From: Actinomycetes bacterium
GTDB lineage: Bacteria > Actinomycetota > Actinomycetes > Actinomycetales > Microbacteriaceae
Direction of reading: 5' to 3'
Length of the DNA stretch: 6,701 bases
Assembly: GCA_023421635.1 (NCBI GenBank)
Contig: JAEZSU010000274.1
Span: 1-6,701 of the forward strand
Positions 1-6,701 of this stretch are shown here, piece after piece. The notes under the pieces are model-generated. The model made no database searches. It was not told where the DNA came from and saw nothing but the letters and a program-made list of their open reading frames with translations. Position 1 is the stretch's first letter; each line of letters opens with the position of its first letter. A program made the position numbers and the translations under genes.

Positions 1-22
1 CGCGGCGGTGATCCGTCTCGCG

Positions 23-1704
<1,682 letters not shown>

Positions 1705-1707
1705 CTC

Positions 1708-1736
1708 ATTCTGGCACTCGCCCACGGGGAGTGCAA
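1708..1736 (-). promoter_or_regulatory. groL sigma-70-type promoter
   Basis: On the minus strand a -35 box TTGCAC (1736-1731) is followed by a 17-nt spacer and a -10 box CAGAAT (1713-1708, 4 of 6 to TATAAT). The predicted start near 1701 gives a leader of about 60 nt. The -35 and spacer lie within the second CIRCE-like repeat, and the start lies within the perfect CIRCE. The box assignment is by eye; the position relative to CIRCE is typical for groE genes. Confidence 0.65.
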
Positions 1737-1737
1737 G
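1711..1737 (-). promoter_or_regulatory. second, degenerate CIRCE-like inverted repeat
   Basis: Reads CTGGCACTC-N9-GAGTGCAAG. The central GCACTC and GAGTGC arms and the 9-nt spacer match CIRCE exactly, while the outer three positions of each arm are mostly off consensus. Its centre is 33 bp (about three helical turns) from that of the perfect CIRCE, and it overlaps the predicted -35 box. It is probably a lower-affinity HrcA site; part of the match is constrained by the -35 sequence. Confidence 0.7.
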
Positions 1738-1855
1738 CGGGTCCGCCGCACGCGGAACCGCATCCGATCCGCGCGGGGACCGAACGGCCCTGCCCGTGAT
1801 ACTGAGTTCCATCTAGACTGCGACTACGTTTCATCGCACGAACAGGAGCACCGGC

Positions 1856-3577
1856 ATGGCCGAATCGTCCACGTACCGTCCCCCGCTCGAGGACTACGCC
1901 TTCATCCTGCAGGAGCTGTTCGGCGCCGACGTCGCCGCGCGTGCGACGGGGGGCGAGCTCACCGCGGCGGATGCGGAGGAGATCCTCGCGGCCGCCGGGG
2001 ACTTCGCCGCCCAGGTGCTCGCGCCGCTCGAGGCCGTGGGCGACCGCGTCGGCGCGCAGCTCGAGGACGGCCAGGCCCGCCTGCCGGAGGGCTTCGCGGA
2101 CGCCTACCGCATGTTCGTCGAGGCCGGCTGGATCACCGCGGAGGCGCCGGTGAGCGCCGGCGGCGACGGCCTGCCCGGCGTCGTCCGGGCGGGACTCGGC
2201 GAGATGTGGAACGCCTCGAACGCCGCCTTCGCCCTGTGCTGGCTGCTCACCGCGGGGCAGATCCACGCCCTCGACGCCGTCGCGTCGGAGGAGGTGCGCA
2301 CGACGTACCTGACCAAGCTCGTCTCCGGCGCGTGGACCGGCACCATGAACCTCACCGAGCCGGCCGCCGGCACGGACCTCGGCGCGATCCGCACGATCGC
2401 GACCCAGCGACCCGACGGCTCCTGGGGCGTGCGCGGGCAGAAGATCTTCATCACCTGGGGCGACCACGACATCGCCGAGAACATCGTGCACCTCGTCCTC
2501 GCGCGGACGCCGGACGCGCCGGAGGGCGCCAAGGGGCTCTCGCTGTTCGTCGTGCCCAAGCACCACGTGAACGACGACGGCACGCTCGGCGCCCGGAACG
2601 CCGTCACCACCGTCGCCCTCGAGCACAAGCTCGGCATCCACGCCAGCCCCACCTGCGTGCTCGCCTACGAGGACGCGACCGGGTACCTGGTGGGCGACCT
2701 GCACGGTGGCCTCGCCGGGATGTTCGTGATGATGAACGCCGCCCGCGCCGGCATGGGGTTCCAGGCCACCGGCATCGCCGACCGTGCGCTCCAGGCAGCA
2801 TCCGCCTACGCCGCCGAACGGCTGCAGGGCACCGTTCCCGGCCGGCCGGCCGACACGCCCATCGCGGAGCACCCGGACGTGCGCCGCATGCTGCTGTCGA
2901 TGTCGAGCCTGGTGTTCGGGATGCGTGCGGTCGGGGTCTACGCCGCAGACCTGCTCGATCACGAGGAGGGGGTGGAGGCCGCGCTCGGCGAGCTGTTCGT
3001 GCCCATCCTCAAGGGCTGGACCACCGAGGAGGCGATCGGGGTCACCAGCGACGCCATCCAGGTGCACGGCGGGATGGGCTACATCGAGGAGACCGGCGTC
3101 GCCCAGCACTACCGCGACATCCGCATCACGCCGATCTACGAAGGCACCACCGCGATCCAGTCGAACGACCTCGTGGGGCGCAAGGTGCTGCGCGACGGCG
3201 GTGCGGTCGTGGGCGAGCTGTTCGCCCGCATCGACGCGACCGTGGCCGAGCTGCGGGGGCACGACGACCCGGGCGCGACGCGGACCGCGGACCGGCTGGC
3301 GCGGGCGGTGGATGCTGCCCGCCGGGCGACCGATGCGATCCTCGGCTTCGCGTCGTCACCCCGCGACGCCTACGCCGTGAGCGTGCCCTACCTCATGCTC
3401 CTCGGCATCCTCTCGGGCGGCTGGATGCACGCGCAGGCCGTCCACGCGGTGCTCGGCCACGCGGAGCGCACGGAGGCGGATGCGCAGCGGCTGCGGACGG
3501 CCGACTTCTACGGCGCCCACCACCTGTCGCGCGTGCACGCACTGGCGGAGGCGGTCGAGCAGGGCGAGATCGCCTGA
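1856..3577 (+). CDS. acyl-CoA dehydrogenase family protein, long type with N- and C-terminal extensions
   Basis: A 573-residue FAD-dependent acyl-CoA dehydrogenase expected to make a 2,3-enoyl-CoA and pass electrons to ETF. The N-terminal YRPPLEDYAFILQELFG (7-23) looks like the AcylCoA_DH_N extension found in the ~590-600-residue subfamily that includes DmdC and mycobacterial FadE5-like enzymes. Next come MNLTEPAAGTDLG (164-176) of the flavin/substrate site, the C-terminal-domain signature IQVHGGMGYIEETGV (401-415), and PIYEGTTAIQ (426-435), where E429 is the expected catalytic base. Residues ~450-573 form the extra helical C-terminal domain. The start is ATG at 1856, with AGGAG (1844-1848) 7 nt upstream. 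Possible -10 boxes are TAGACT (1814-1819) or TACGTT (1825-1830), neither with a good -35. No ETF or other beta-oxidation gene is in view, so the substrate is unknown. Confidence 0.93.
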   Translation: MAESSTYRPPLEDYAFILQELFGADVAARATGGELTAADAEEILAAAGDFAAQVLAPLEAVGDRVGAQLEDGQARLPEGFADAYRMFVEAGWITAEAPVSAGGDGLPGVVRAGLGEMWNASNAAFALCWLLTAGQIHALDAVASEEVRTTYLTKLVSGAWTGTMNLTEPAAGTDLGAIRTIATQRPDGSWGVRGQKIFITWGDHDIAENIVHLVLARTPDAPEGAKGLSLFVVPKHHVNDDGTLGARNAVTTVALEHKLGIHASPTCVLAYEDATGYLVGDLHGGLAGMFVMMNAARAGMGFQATGIADRALQAASAYAAERLQGTVPGRPADTPIAEHPDVRRMLLSMSSLVFGMRAVGVYAADLLDHEEGVEAALGELFVPILKGWTTEEAIGVTSDAIQVHGGMGYIEETGVAQHYRDIRITPIYEGTTAIQSNDLVGRKVLRDGGAVVGELFARIDATVAELRGHDDPGATRTADRLARAVDAARRATDAILGFASSPRDAYAVSVPYLMLLGILSGGWMHAQAVHAVLGHAERTEADAQRLRTADFYGAHHLSRVHALAEAVEQGEIA

Positions 3578-3585
3578 ATCGCGAA

Positions 3586-3619
3586 CCGCCCCGGTCTCGT
3601 CGTGACGGGATCGGGGCGG
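3586..3619 (+). terminator. strong GC-rich hairpin between convergent genes
   Basis: Positions 3586-3600 pair with 3605-3619 as a 15-bp stem around a CGTG tetraloop. As plus-strand RNA it has two G-U wobbles and no mismatches; the minus-strand RNA would have two A-C mismatches, so it is best suited to ending the acyl-CoA dehydrogenase transcript, starting 8 nt after its stop. No U-tract follows, which is common for actinobacterial hairpins. It may also block read-through from the convergent cold-shock gene. Confidence 0.75.
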
Positions 3620-3629
3620 ATGCGGGGGG

Positions 3630-3830
3630 TCAGACGACGCGGACTGCTTCGGCCTGCGGGCCCTTCTGCCCGCTGCCGACCGTGAACTCGACGGCCTGCC
3701 CTTCTTCGAGCACCCGGAAGCCGGTCATCTCGATGTTCGAGTAGTGGACGAAGACGTCCTGTCCGTCGCCGGAGGTGATGAAGCCATACCCCTTCTCAGC
3801 GTTGAACCATTTGACGGTGCCCTGGGCCAT
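3630..3830 (-). CDS. cspA: cold-shock domain protein, CspA family
   Basis: A complete 66-residue single cold-shock-domain protein that binds single-stranded RNA/DNA and acts as an RNA chaperone in the cytoplasm. It shows GTVKWFN (4-10), RNP1 KGYGFI (13-18), RNP2 VFVHY (26-30), and the closing [11 protein letters not shown]. Length and sequence are close to actinobacterial CspA proteins of about 67 residues. The start is the ATG giving MAQGTVKWF, with AGGAG (3837-3841) 6 nt upstream; the longer in-frame reading from 3902 adds residues unlike the family. The gene is separated from the upstream minus-strand LytR_C gene by 130 bp, so it probably has its own promoter. Paralogues are common in these genomes, so the A designation is tentative. 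Confidence 0.96.
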   Translation of the reverse strand: MAQGTVKWFNAEKGYGFITSGDGQDVFVHYSNIEMTGFRVLEEGQAVEFTVGSGQKGPQAEAVRVV

Positions 3831-3860
3831 GCGAGTCTCCTGATGCTGTGGAACGTCGCA

Positions 3861-3866
3861 ATCGTA
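3861..3866 (-). promoter_or_regulatory. candidate -10 box of the cold-shock gene
   Basis: TACGAT on the minus strand fits the actinobacterial TANNNT pattern and would give a leader of about 24 nt containing the AGGAG site. No convincing -35 lies 16-19 nt upstream, so this is only a candidate. Confidence 0.3.
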
Positions 3867-3900
3867 ACCACGCACAATCGCCCCGAGCGGCCGGTTCGGC

Positions 3901-3932
3901 AACTGTTGACACGGGTGCAGCGAACTGTTTAC
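3901..3932 (-). repeat. pair of direct repeats GTNAACAGTT upstream of the cold-shock gene
   Basis: On the minus strand GTAAACAGTT (3932-3923) and GTCAACAGTT (3910-3901) match at 9 of 10 positions and are offset by exactly 22 bp, about two helical turns. They lie upstream of the candidate csp -10 box, at roughly -47 to -78, where an activator could bind. The function is unknown and a chance origin is possible. Confidence 0.4.
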
Positions 3933-3952
3933 GCCGCGGAAACACGCGGGCG
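3932..3952 (-). terminator. weak hairpin after the LytR_C gene
   Basis: Downstream of the LytR_C stop, the minus-strand RNA can pair CCGCG (3949-3945) with CGCGG (3938-3934) across a 6-nt loop, extended by two pairs past a single-base bulge. There is no U-tract. It could attenuate read-through into the cold-shock gene, but such short GC stems occur easily by chance here. Confidence 0.25.
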
Positions 3953-3960
3953 CGGGCGCC

Positions 3961-4521
3961 TCAGGGGGTGGGTGCGGGGGTGGCGATCTGCCCGGTGCCG
4001 AGCACCACGGTCAGCTGCGTCGGCGAGGTCCCCGGCAGCGGGTAGTCGGGGTCGAACTGCACCTCGGTCGCACCGACGATGTCGGCCAGGCCGAGCGCCG
4101 CGGGGTAGGCGTCCTCGGAGGCGTAGTAGACCGTGGTCAGCTCGAACGTGCCGCCCGCGCCGCTCGCGGTGACATCCGGCTCGTTCCAGCCGTAGGTCAG
4201 CAGCGTGTCCTTCATCCGGCTCGCGAGCCCCTCCTCGTCGGTGGCGTTGAGCACGAGCACCGTGTAGGACGTGTCGACGACGGGCTCGATCTGCACCGTC
4301 GGCTCCGCGGTCGGCGTCGCCGCGGGGAACAGGGTGACCCGGCCGGATGCCAGCAGGCTCCCGAAGATGCCGACGGCAACCAGGACGATGGTGGCGACGA
4401 CCGCCCACAACAGCACGATGCCTGCACGCAGGCGGGGGTTCTCCGCCCGGTGGGCGCCCACCCGGCCGGCCACGCGTGGCTGGTCGTCGAAGCGGTCGCG
4501 GGGGAAGGTCTGTCGCGGCAC
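3961..4521 (-). CDS. membrane-anchored LytR C-terminal-domain (LytR_C) protein, VirR-like
   Basis: A complete 186-residue protein. It has a basic cytoplasmic N-terminus (1-32), one membrane helix (~33-59), a Pro/Thr-rich linker (~65-82), then a LytR_C domain. The domain shows [16 protein letters not shown] (88-103), a GW at 111-112, and a second half [12 protein letters not shown] (129-140); the tail is TPAPTP. There is no LytR-CpsA-Psr catalytic domain, so it is a stand-alone LytR_C protein facing outward. The architecture matches M. tuberculosis Rv0431 (VirR), linked to vesicle production and envelope integrity; equal function here is inference. The start is GTG at 4521, the first possible after an in-frame TAG; no Shine-Dalgarno is visible. 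It follows the DUF3263 gene by 35 nt and may be co-transcribed, or started from its own leaderless promoter. Confidence 0.88.
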   Translation of the reverse strand: MPRQTFPRDRFDDQPRVAGRVGAHRAENPRLRAGIVLLWAVVATIVLVAVGIFGSLLASGRVTLFPAATPTAEPTVQIEPVVDTSYTVLVLNATDEEGLASRMKDTLLTYGWNEPDVTASGAGGTFELTTVYYASEDAYPAALGLADIVGATEVQFDPDYPLPGTSPTQLTVVLGTGQIATPAPTP

Positions 4522-4527
4522 CCCACG

Positions 4528-4533
4528 ATGCTA
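4528..4533 (-). promoter_or_regulatory. candidate -10 box for a leaderless LytR_C transcript
   Basis: TAGCAT on the minus strand fits TANNNT and ends 6 nt before the GTG start, which would place the transcription start on the G of GTG. The absence of a Shine-Dalgarno supports a leaderless message, common in actinobacteria. No clear -35 is seen. Confidence 0.4.
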
Positions 4534-4556
4534 CCGGGCGCGGCGGCTCGCGCCGG

Positions 4557-4802
4557 TCAGGAAGCGGCGCTCATCCGCCGTTCCCGCTCGCGGCGACGGT
4601 CGTCCCGACCCCGGCGGAGCCGGCCGACGAGCAACGGGTCGTACGCGAGGGCGTCCTCCCGCTCGATGAGCCGTCCGAGCAGCTGGTAGTAGCGTGCGGG
4701 CGCGAGGTCGAGCTCGACCCGCACCGCCTCCTCCTTGATGCTCGTGTGGCCCGGCCAGCGCGCCTCGAAGTCGAGGAGGGCACGGTCGGTCTCGGAGAGC
4801 AC
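4557..4802 (-). CDS. DUF3263 family small protein, possible helix-turn-helix
   Basis: A complete 81-residue protein of the actinobacterial DUF3263 family, recognised from FEARWPGHTSIKEEAVR (12-28), the core LAPARYYQLLGRLI (33-46), and AYDPLLVGRLRR (53-64). The function is not established. Residues ~22-46 could form a helix-turn-helix and residues 61-76 are strongly Arg-rich, which would suit nucleic-acid binding; this is inference. The start is GTG at 4802, the first possible after the in-frame TAA. Only a poor GAGG lies 2 nt upstream, and a TANNNT hexamer (4814-4809) ends exactly 6 nt before the start. It begins 9 nt after the DUF2332 stop, so co-transcription is likely. It precedes the LytR_C gene in the same order as Rv0430-Rv0431 in M. 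tuberculosis. Confidence 0.88.
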   Translation of the reverse strand: MLSETDRALLDFEARWPGHTSIKEEAVRVELDLAPARYYQLLGRLIEREDALAYDPLLVGRLRRGRDDRRRERERRMSAAS

Positions 4803-4811
4803 GACCTCACG

Positions 4812-5819
4812 TTAACCCGGGATGTCGCCGTCGCCGTGACGCCACTCCACGGAACGGCCGAGCGGGTCGGCCGCGGCGACGACGACGCCGTCGACGCCGA
4901 GCGCGAAGGCGCCGTCCGCGCGGTTCGGCGGCGGCGATGTCCAGCCGTCATGGGTCGCCGGGTCGTCGATCGTCACCCAGCGGCCTGCCCGCCGGGCCTG
5001 TGCGATCGCCTCGGGGCGCCGGTCCCGCGGCACGTAGACGAGCACCCCGGGCGTGGTCACCACGACGGTGGCACCCTCCGGCGCCTGTGCCGCGAGCCGG
5101 GCCACCGCATCGGAGGCCGCGTCGCCCCTGACGAGCAGCGGCGGGTTCGCGGCGGCGATGTCGATCGCGCGGTCGATCCGCGCGGCACGGCCCGTCTCCC
5201 CCGGCCAGACGAGACCGGTGAGCCACGCACGCGTGTCGGGGTCGGTCGGATCGAGCGGCGCCACGTCGACGCCGGCACGCCACACGATCTGCGGCATCCG
5301 CGTCGGCACGGGGGCGGTCCCCACCCACCGGCTCTCCAGCAGGACGCGGCTCGGGCCGTCGCCGGGGTCGAGCCGCACGACGGCGCCGTCGTCGGTCGTG
5401 TACGCATAGGAGTACCGGTCGGGGTACAGGCACAGCCCCGCGCTCGCCCCGACCTCGATGAGCGCGATGGGCCCCTCGATGCCGGCGAGGGCGGGCAGCA
5501 GCGCCGCGCAGCGGAGCGGCTCGTTCGTCTGCACGCTGCGGCGTGCGCACTCCTCCTGCAGCCGCGCGGCGTTCGCGAGCACCCAGTCGCGCCACGGCGG
5601 CCCCGCGACCTCCGGGGCACCGAGGAGCCGCGTGACCGCGAACACGAGCGGCGGCTGCCGGTGCGCGGCGGGGATCTCCGCGACGCACCGGGTGAGCGCA
5701 GCATCCGTCGCGACCGCCGTCGCCCATGCCCCGTAGAGCGCGGAACGGCCCGGGGCCTCGTCCGCGGCGAACCGCGCGTAGCGTGCCGTCACGGCGTCGA
5801 GGGCATCGGGTGCGGGCAT
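4812..5819 (-). CDS. DUF2332 family protein
   Basis: A complete 335-residue cytoplasmic protein without signal peptide or membrane helix. It is assigned to DUF2332 from YARFAADEAPGRSALY (14-29), RSVQTNEPLRCAALLPAL (94-111), ALIEVGASAGLCLYPDRY (119-136), and LVWPGETGRAARIDRAID (203-220). The function of the family is not established. The EVGASAGL segment resembles the glycine-rich motif I of SAM-dependent methyltransferases, suggesting a Rossmann-like fold, but catalytic residues cannot be named. The ATG at 5819 was chosen because it gives a family-like N-terminus. A GTG at 5840, seven codons further upstream and 8 nt after a GGAG, is an alternative. The gene is first in a minus-strand run with DUF3263 and LytR_C and is divergent from msrB across 80 bp. 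Confidence 0.85.
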   Translation of the reverse strand: MPAPDALDAVTARYARFAADEAPGRSALYGAWATAVATDAALTRCVAEIPAAHRQPPLVFAVTRLLGAPEVAGPPWRDWVLANAARLQEECARRSVQTNEPLRCAALLPALAGIEGPIALIEVGASAGLCLYPDRYSYAYTTDDGAVVRLDPGDGPSRVLLESRWVGTAPVPTRMPQIVWRAGVDVAPLDPTDPDTRAWLTGLVWPGETGRAARIDRAIDIAAANPPLLVRGDAASDAVARLAAQAPEGATVVVTTPGVLVYVPRDRRPEAIAQARRAGRWVTIDDPATHDGWTSPPPNRADGAFALGVDGVVVAAADPLGRSVEWRHGDGDIPG

Positions 5820-5841
5820 GGTGCCATTCTCGGGTAACACT

Positions 5842-5869
5842 GGGAACACTCCCCCACCGGACAGGGTTG
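5842..5869 (+). promoter_or_regulatory. candidate SigR/SigH-type (thiol-oxidative-stress ECF sigma) promoter for msrB
   Basis: GGGAAC (5842-5847) and GGGTTG (5864-5869) give GGAAC-N18-GTT, matching the known SigR/SigH pattern GGAA(T/C)-N18-19-GTT in both boxes and spacing. A start around 5874-5878 would leave a leader of about 25 nt that holds the GAGGAGG ribosome site. The placement in front of a methionine sulfoxide reductase gene fits the regulon. TTGAAT (5867-5872) could instead be a housekeeping -10, but it has no good -35. Confidence 0.55.
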
Positions 5870-5899
5870 AATGGGAGGACCCCCGAGGAGGATGCATCC

Positions 5900-6307
5900 A
5901 TGAGCTATGCGGTCAACAAGTCCGAGGATCAGTGGCGCGAGGAGCTGGGGCCGGAGCAGTACGCCGTGCTGCGAGAGGCCGCGACCGAGCGCCCCTGGAC
6001 CGGTGAGCTGCTCGACGAGAGCCGCGCCGGGCTGTACACCTGTGCCGGCTGCGGCGCGGAGCTGTTCCAGAGCGGCACGAAGTTCGACTCGCACTGCGGC
6101 TGGCCGAGCTTCTACGAGTCCGTCCGCCCCGACGCGGTCGAGCTCATCCCGGACGACAGCCACGGCATGCAGCGCACGGAGGTGCGGTGCGCGGCATGCG
6201 GCTCGCACCTCGGCCACGTCTTCCCGGACGGCTTCGGCACGCCCACGGGCGACCGCTACTGCATGAACTCCCTCTCGCTGAACTTCACGCCCGAAGCCGG
6301 CGAATGA
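5900..6307 (+). CDS. msrB: peptide-methionine (R)-S-oxide reductase MsrB
   Basis: A complete 135-residue MsrB that reduces methionine-R-sulfoxide in proteins using thioredoxin-type reductants. Four zinc ligands are present as C48-x-x-C51 and C97-x-x-C100. The catalytic cysteine is C121 in RYCMNS, a likely resolving cysteine is C66 in HCGWPSFY (65-72), and the active-site histidines lie in HLGHVFPDG (103-111). No signal peptide is seen, so it is cytoplasmic. The start is ATG at 5900, with a near-perfect GAGGAGG (5885-5891) 8 nt upstream; the open frame extends upstream but without family-like sequence. Its TGA overlaps the ATG of the next gene, indicating translational coupling. Regulation is probably by oxidative stress through the upstream SigR/SigH-like promoter. 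Confidence 0.97.
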   Translation: MSYAVNKSEDQWREELGPEQYAVLREAATERPWTGELLDESRAGLYTCAGCGAELFQSGTKFDSHCGWPSFYESVRPDAVELIPDDSHGMQRTEVRCAACGSHLGHVFPDGFGTPTGDRYCMNSLSLNFTPEAGE

Positions 6308-6701
6308 GCGCCCTGGACGCGATGCGGCGACGCCGCTCGTGGTCCAAGGTGACCGATGACGCCCCCGACCACGCGGAGCTGGTGCGGCTCGTGTCCGCGG
6401 CGGGGCGCGTGGCAGACCATTCCTCGCTGCACCCGTGGCGGCTCATCGAGATCCGCGGCGAGGATCGCCGTCGGGTCGGGCGGGCCCTCAACGCGGCGGA
6501 GAAGAAGGACGGCGAGTCGGAGAAGGCCCTCCGCGCCCCGCTGCTGATCGCGGTCGTCGCCCGCATCCGCAAGAGCGACAAGGTGCCCGACTGGGAGCAG
6601 GAGGCGGTCGCGGCGGGGGTCGCGCACGCGCTGAGCCTCGTGATCGACGAGGCAGGCTGGGGCGTCATCTGGCGCACCGGCGGCGCCACCCGGTCGAAGG
6701 C
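6304..6701 (+). CDS. nitroreductase family protein, 3' end beyond window
   Basis: The first 132 codons of an FMN-dependent nitroreductase-like oxidoreductase; the reading frame is open to the window's end. Typical features are RRRRSWSKVTDDAP (8-21), where the Arg/Ser pair binds the FMN phosphate region, HSSLHPWRLIEIRGEDR (39-55), which resembles the HxxLxPWRF segment of YdjA-type minimal nitroreductases, and a conserved helix AVAAGVAHALSLVIDEAGWG (101-120). Roughly the last third of a ~190-residue protein should lie outside. The start ATG overlaps the msrB stop (ATGA), so the two are almost certainly co-transcribed and translationally coupled. The physiological substrate cannot be read from the sequence; the partnership with MsrB suggests a redox-stress role. 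Confidence 0.9.
   Translation, partial: MSALDAMRRRRSWSKVTDDAPDHAELVRLVSAAGRVADHSSLHPWRLIEIRGEDRRRVGRALNAAEKKDGESEKALRAPLLIAVVARIRKSDKVPDWEQEAVAAGVAHALSLVIDEAGWGVIWRTGGATRSK

Noticed and set aside
1706..3262. A 518-codon minus-strand frame opposite the acyl-CoA dehydrogenase.
   Set aside because: Shadow of the real gene: His/Gly/Arg/Asp-rich translation without motifs, and its end runs to the groL operator region.
2206..3744. A 512-codon plus-strand frame overlapping the dehydrogenase and running antisense into csp.
   Set aside because: Arg/Pro/Ala-rich out-of-frame translation with no domain; it conflicts with two confident genes.
3906..3911. A perfect TTGACA -35 hexamer on the plus strand.
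   Set aside because: No usable -10 lies 16-19 nt downstream, and transcription would run antisense into the LytR_C gene. It is part of the direct repeat instead.
4347..5837. A 496-codon plus-strand frame antisense to LytR_C, DUF3263 and DUF2332.
   Set aside because: Arg/Gly/Pro-rich shadow frame; all three minus-strand genes beneath it have family-like sequences.
5871..5903. Ten-codon upstream frame MGGPPRRMHP whose TGA overlaps the msrB ATG, resembling a stalling leader peptide with a Pro-Pro pair.
   Set aside because: The predicted SigR-type start lies downstream of its ATG, its AGG-AGG codons are simply the msrB ribosome site, and it has only a weak ribosome site of its own.

Overview
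This 6.7 kb window looks like chromosomal DNA from a high-GC Gram-positive bacterium. The best guess is the actinobacterial family Microbacteriaceae, for example Microbacterium or a relative. The basis is the very high GC with strong third-position GC, GTG start codons, a stand-alone groL ending in GGMDF behind a CIRCE operator, and a neighbouring DUF3263 / LytR C-terminal-domain gene pair typical of actinobacteria. I see no mobile elements, tRNA, rRNA or CRISPR. It reads as ordinary core genome with some regulatory points of interest.

Layout: groL (minus, 23-1642) carries a perfect CIRCE and a second CIRCE-like repeat interleaved with its promoter. Divergent from it is a 573-residue acyl-CoA dehydrogenase (plus, 1856-3577). 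That gene ends at a strong 15-bp hairpin and converges on a 66-residue cold-shock protein (minus, 3630-3830). Upstream of the cold-shock gene on the minus strand lies a compact three-gene run. In transcription order it is a DUF2332 protein (5819-4812), a DUF3263 protein (4802-4557) and a membrane-anchored LytR_C protein (4521-3961). Divergent from DUF2332 is msrB (plus, 5900-6307), whose stop overlaps the start of a nitroreductase-family gene that runs off the window's end (6304-6701).

Functional reading: the window mixes protein-quality and stress functions (GroEL, cold-shock protein, methionine sulfoxide reductase B, flavin oxidoreductase) with envelope-related and uncharacterised genes. 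The most useful observations are a SigR/SigH-type promoter match (GGAAC-N18-GTT) in front of msrB, the double HrcA-site architecture at groL, a DUF3263-LytR_C pair resembling the Rv0430-Rv0431 (VirR) pair of Mycobacterium tuberculosis, and start sites in the DUF2332-DUF3263-LytR_C run that suggest leaderless translation. I do not see a wholly new multi-gene system here.
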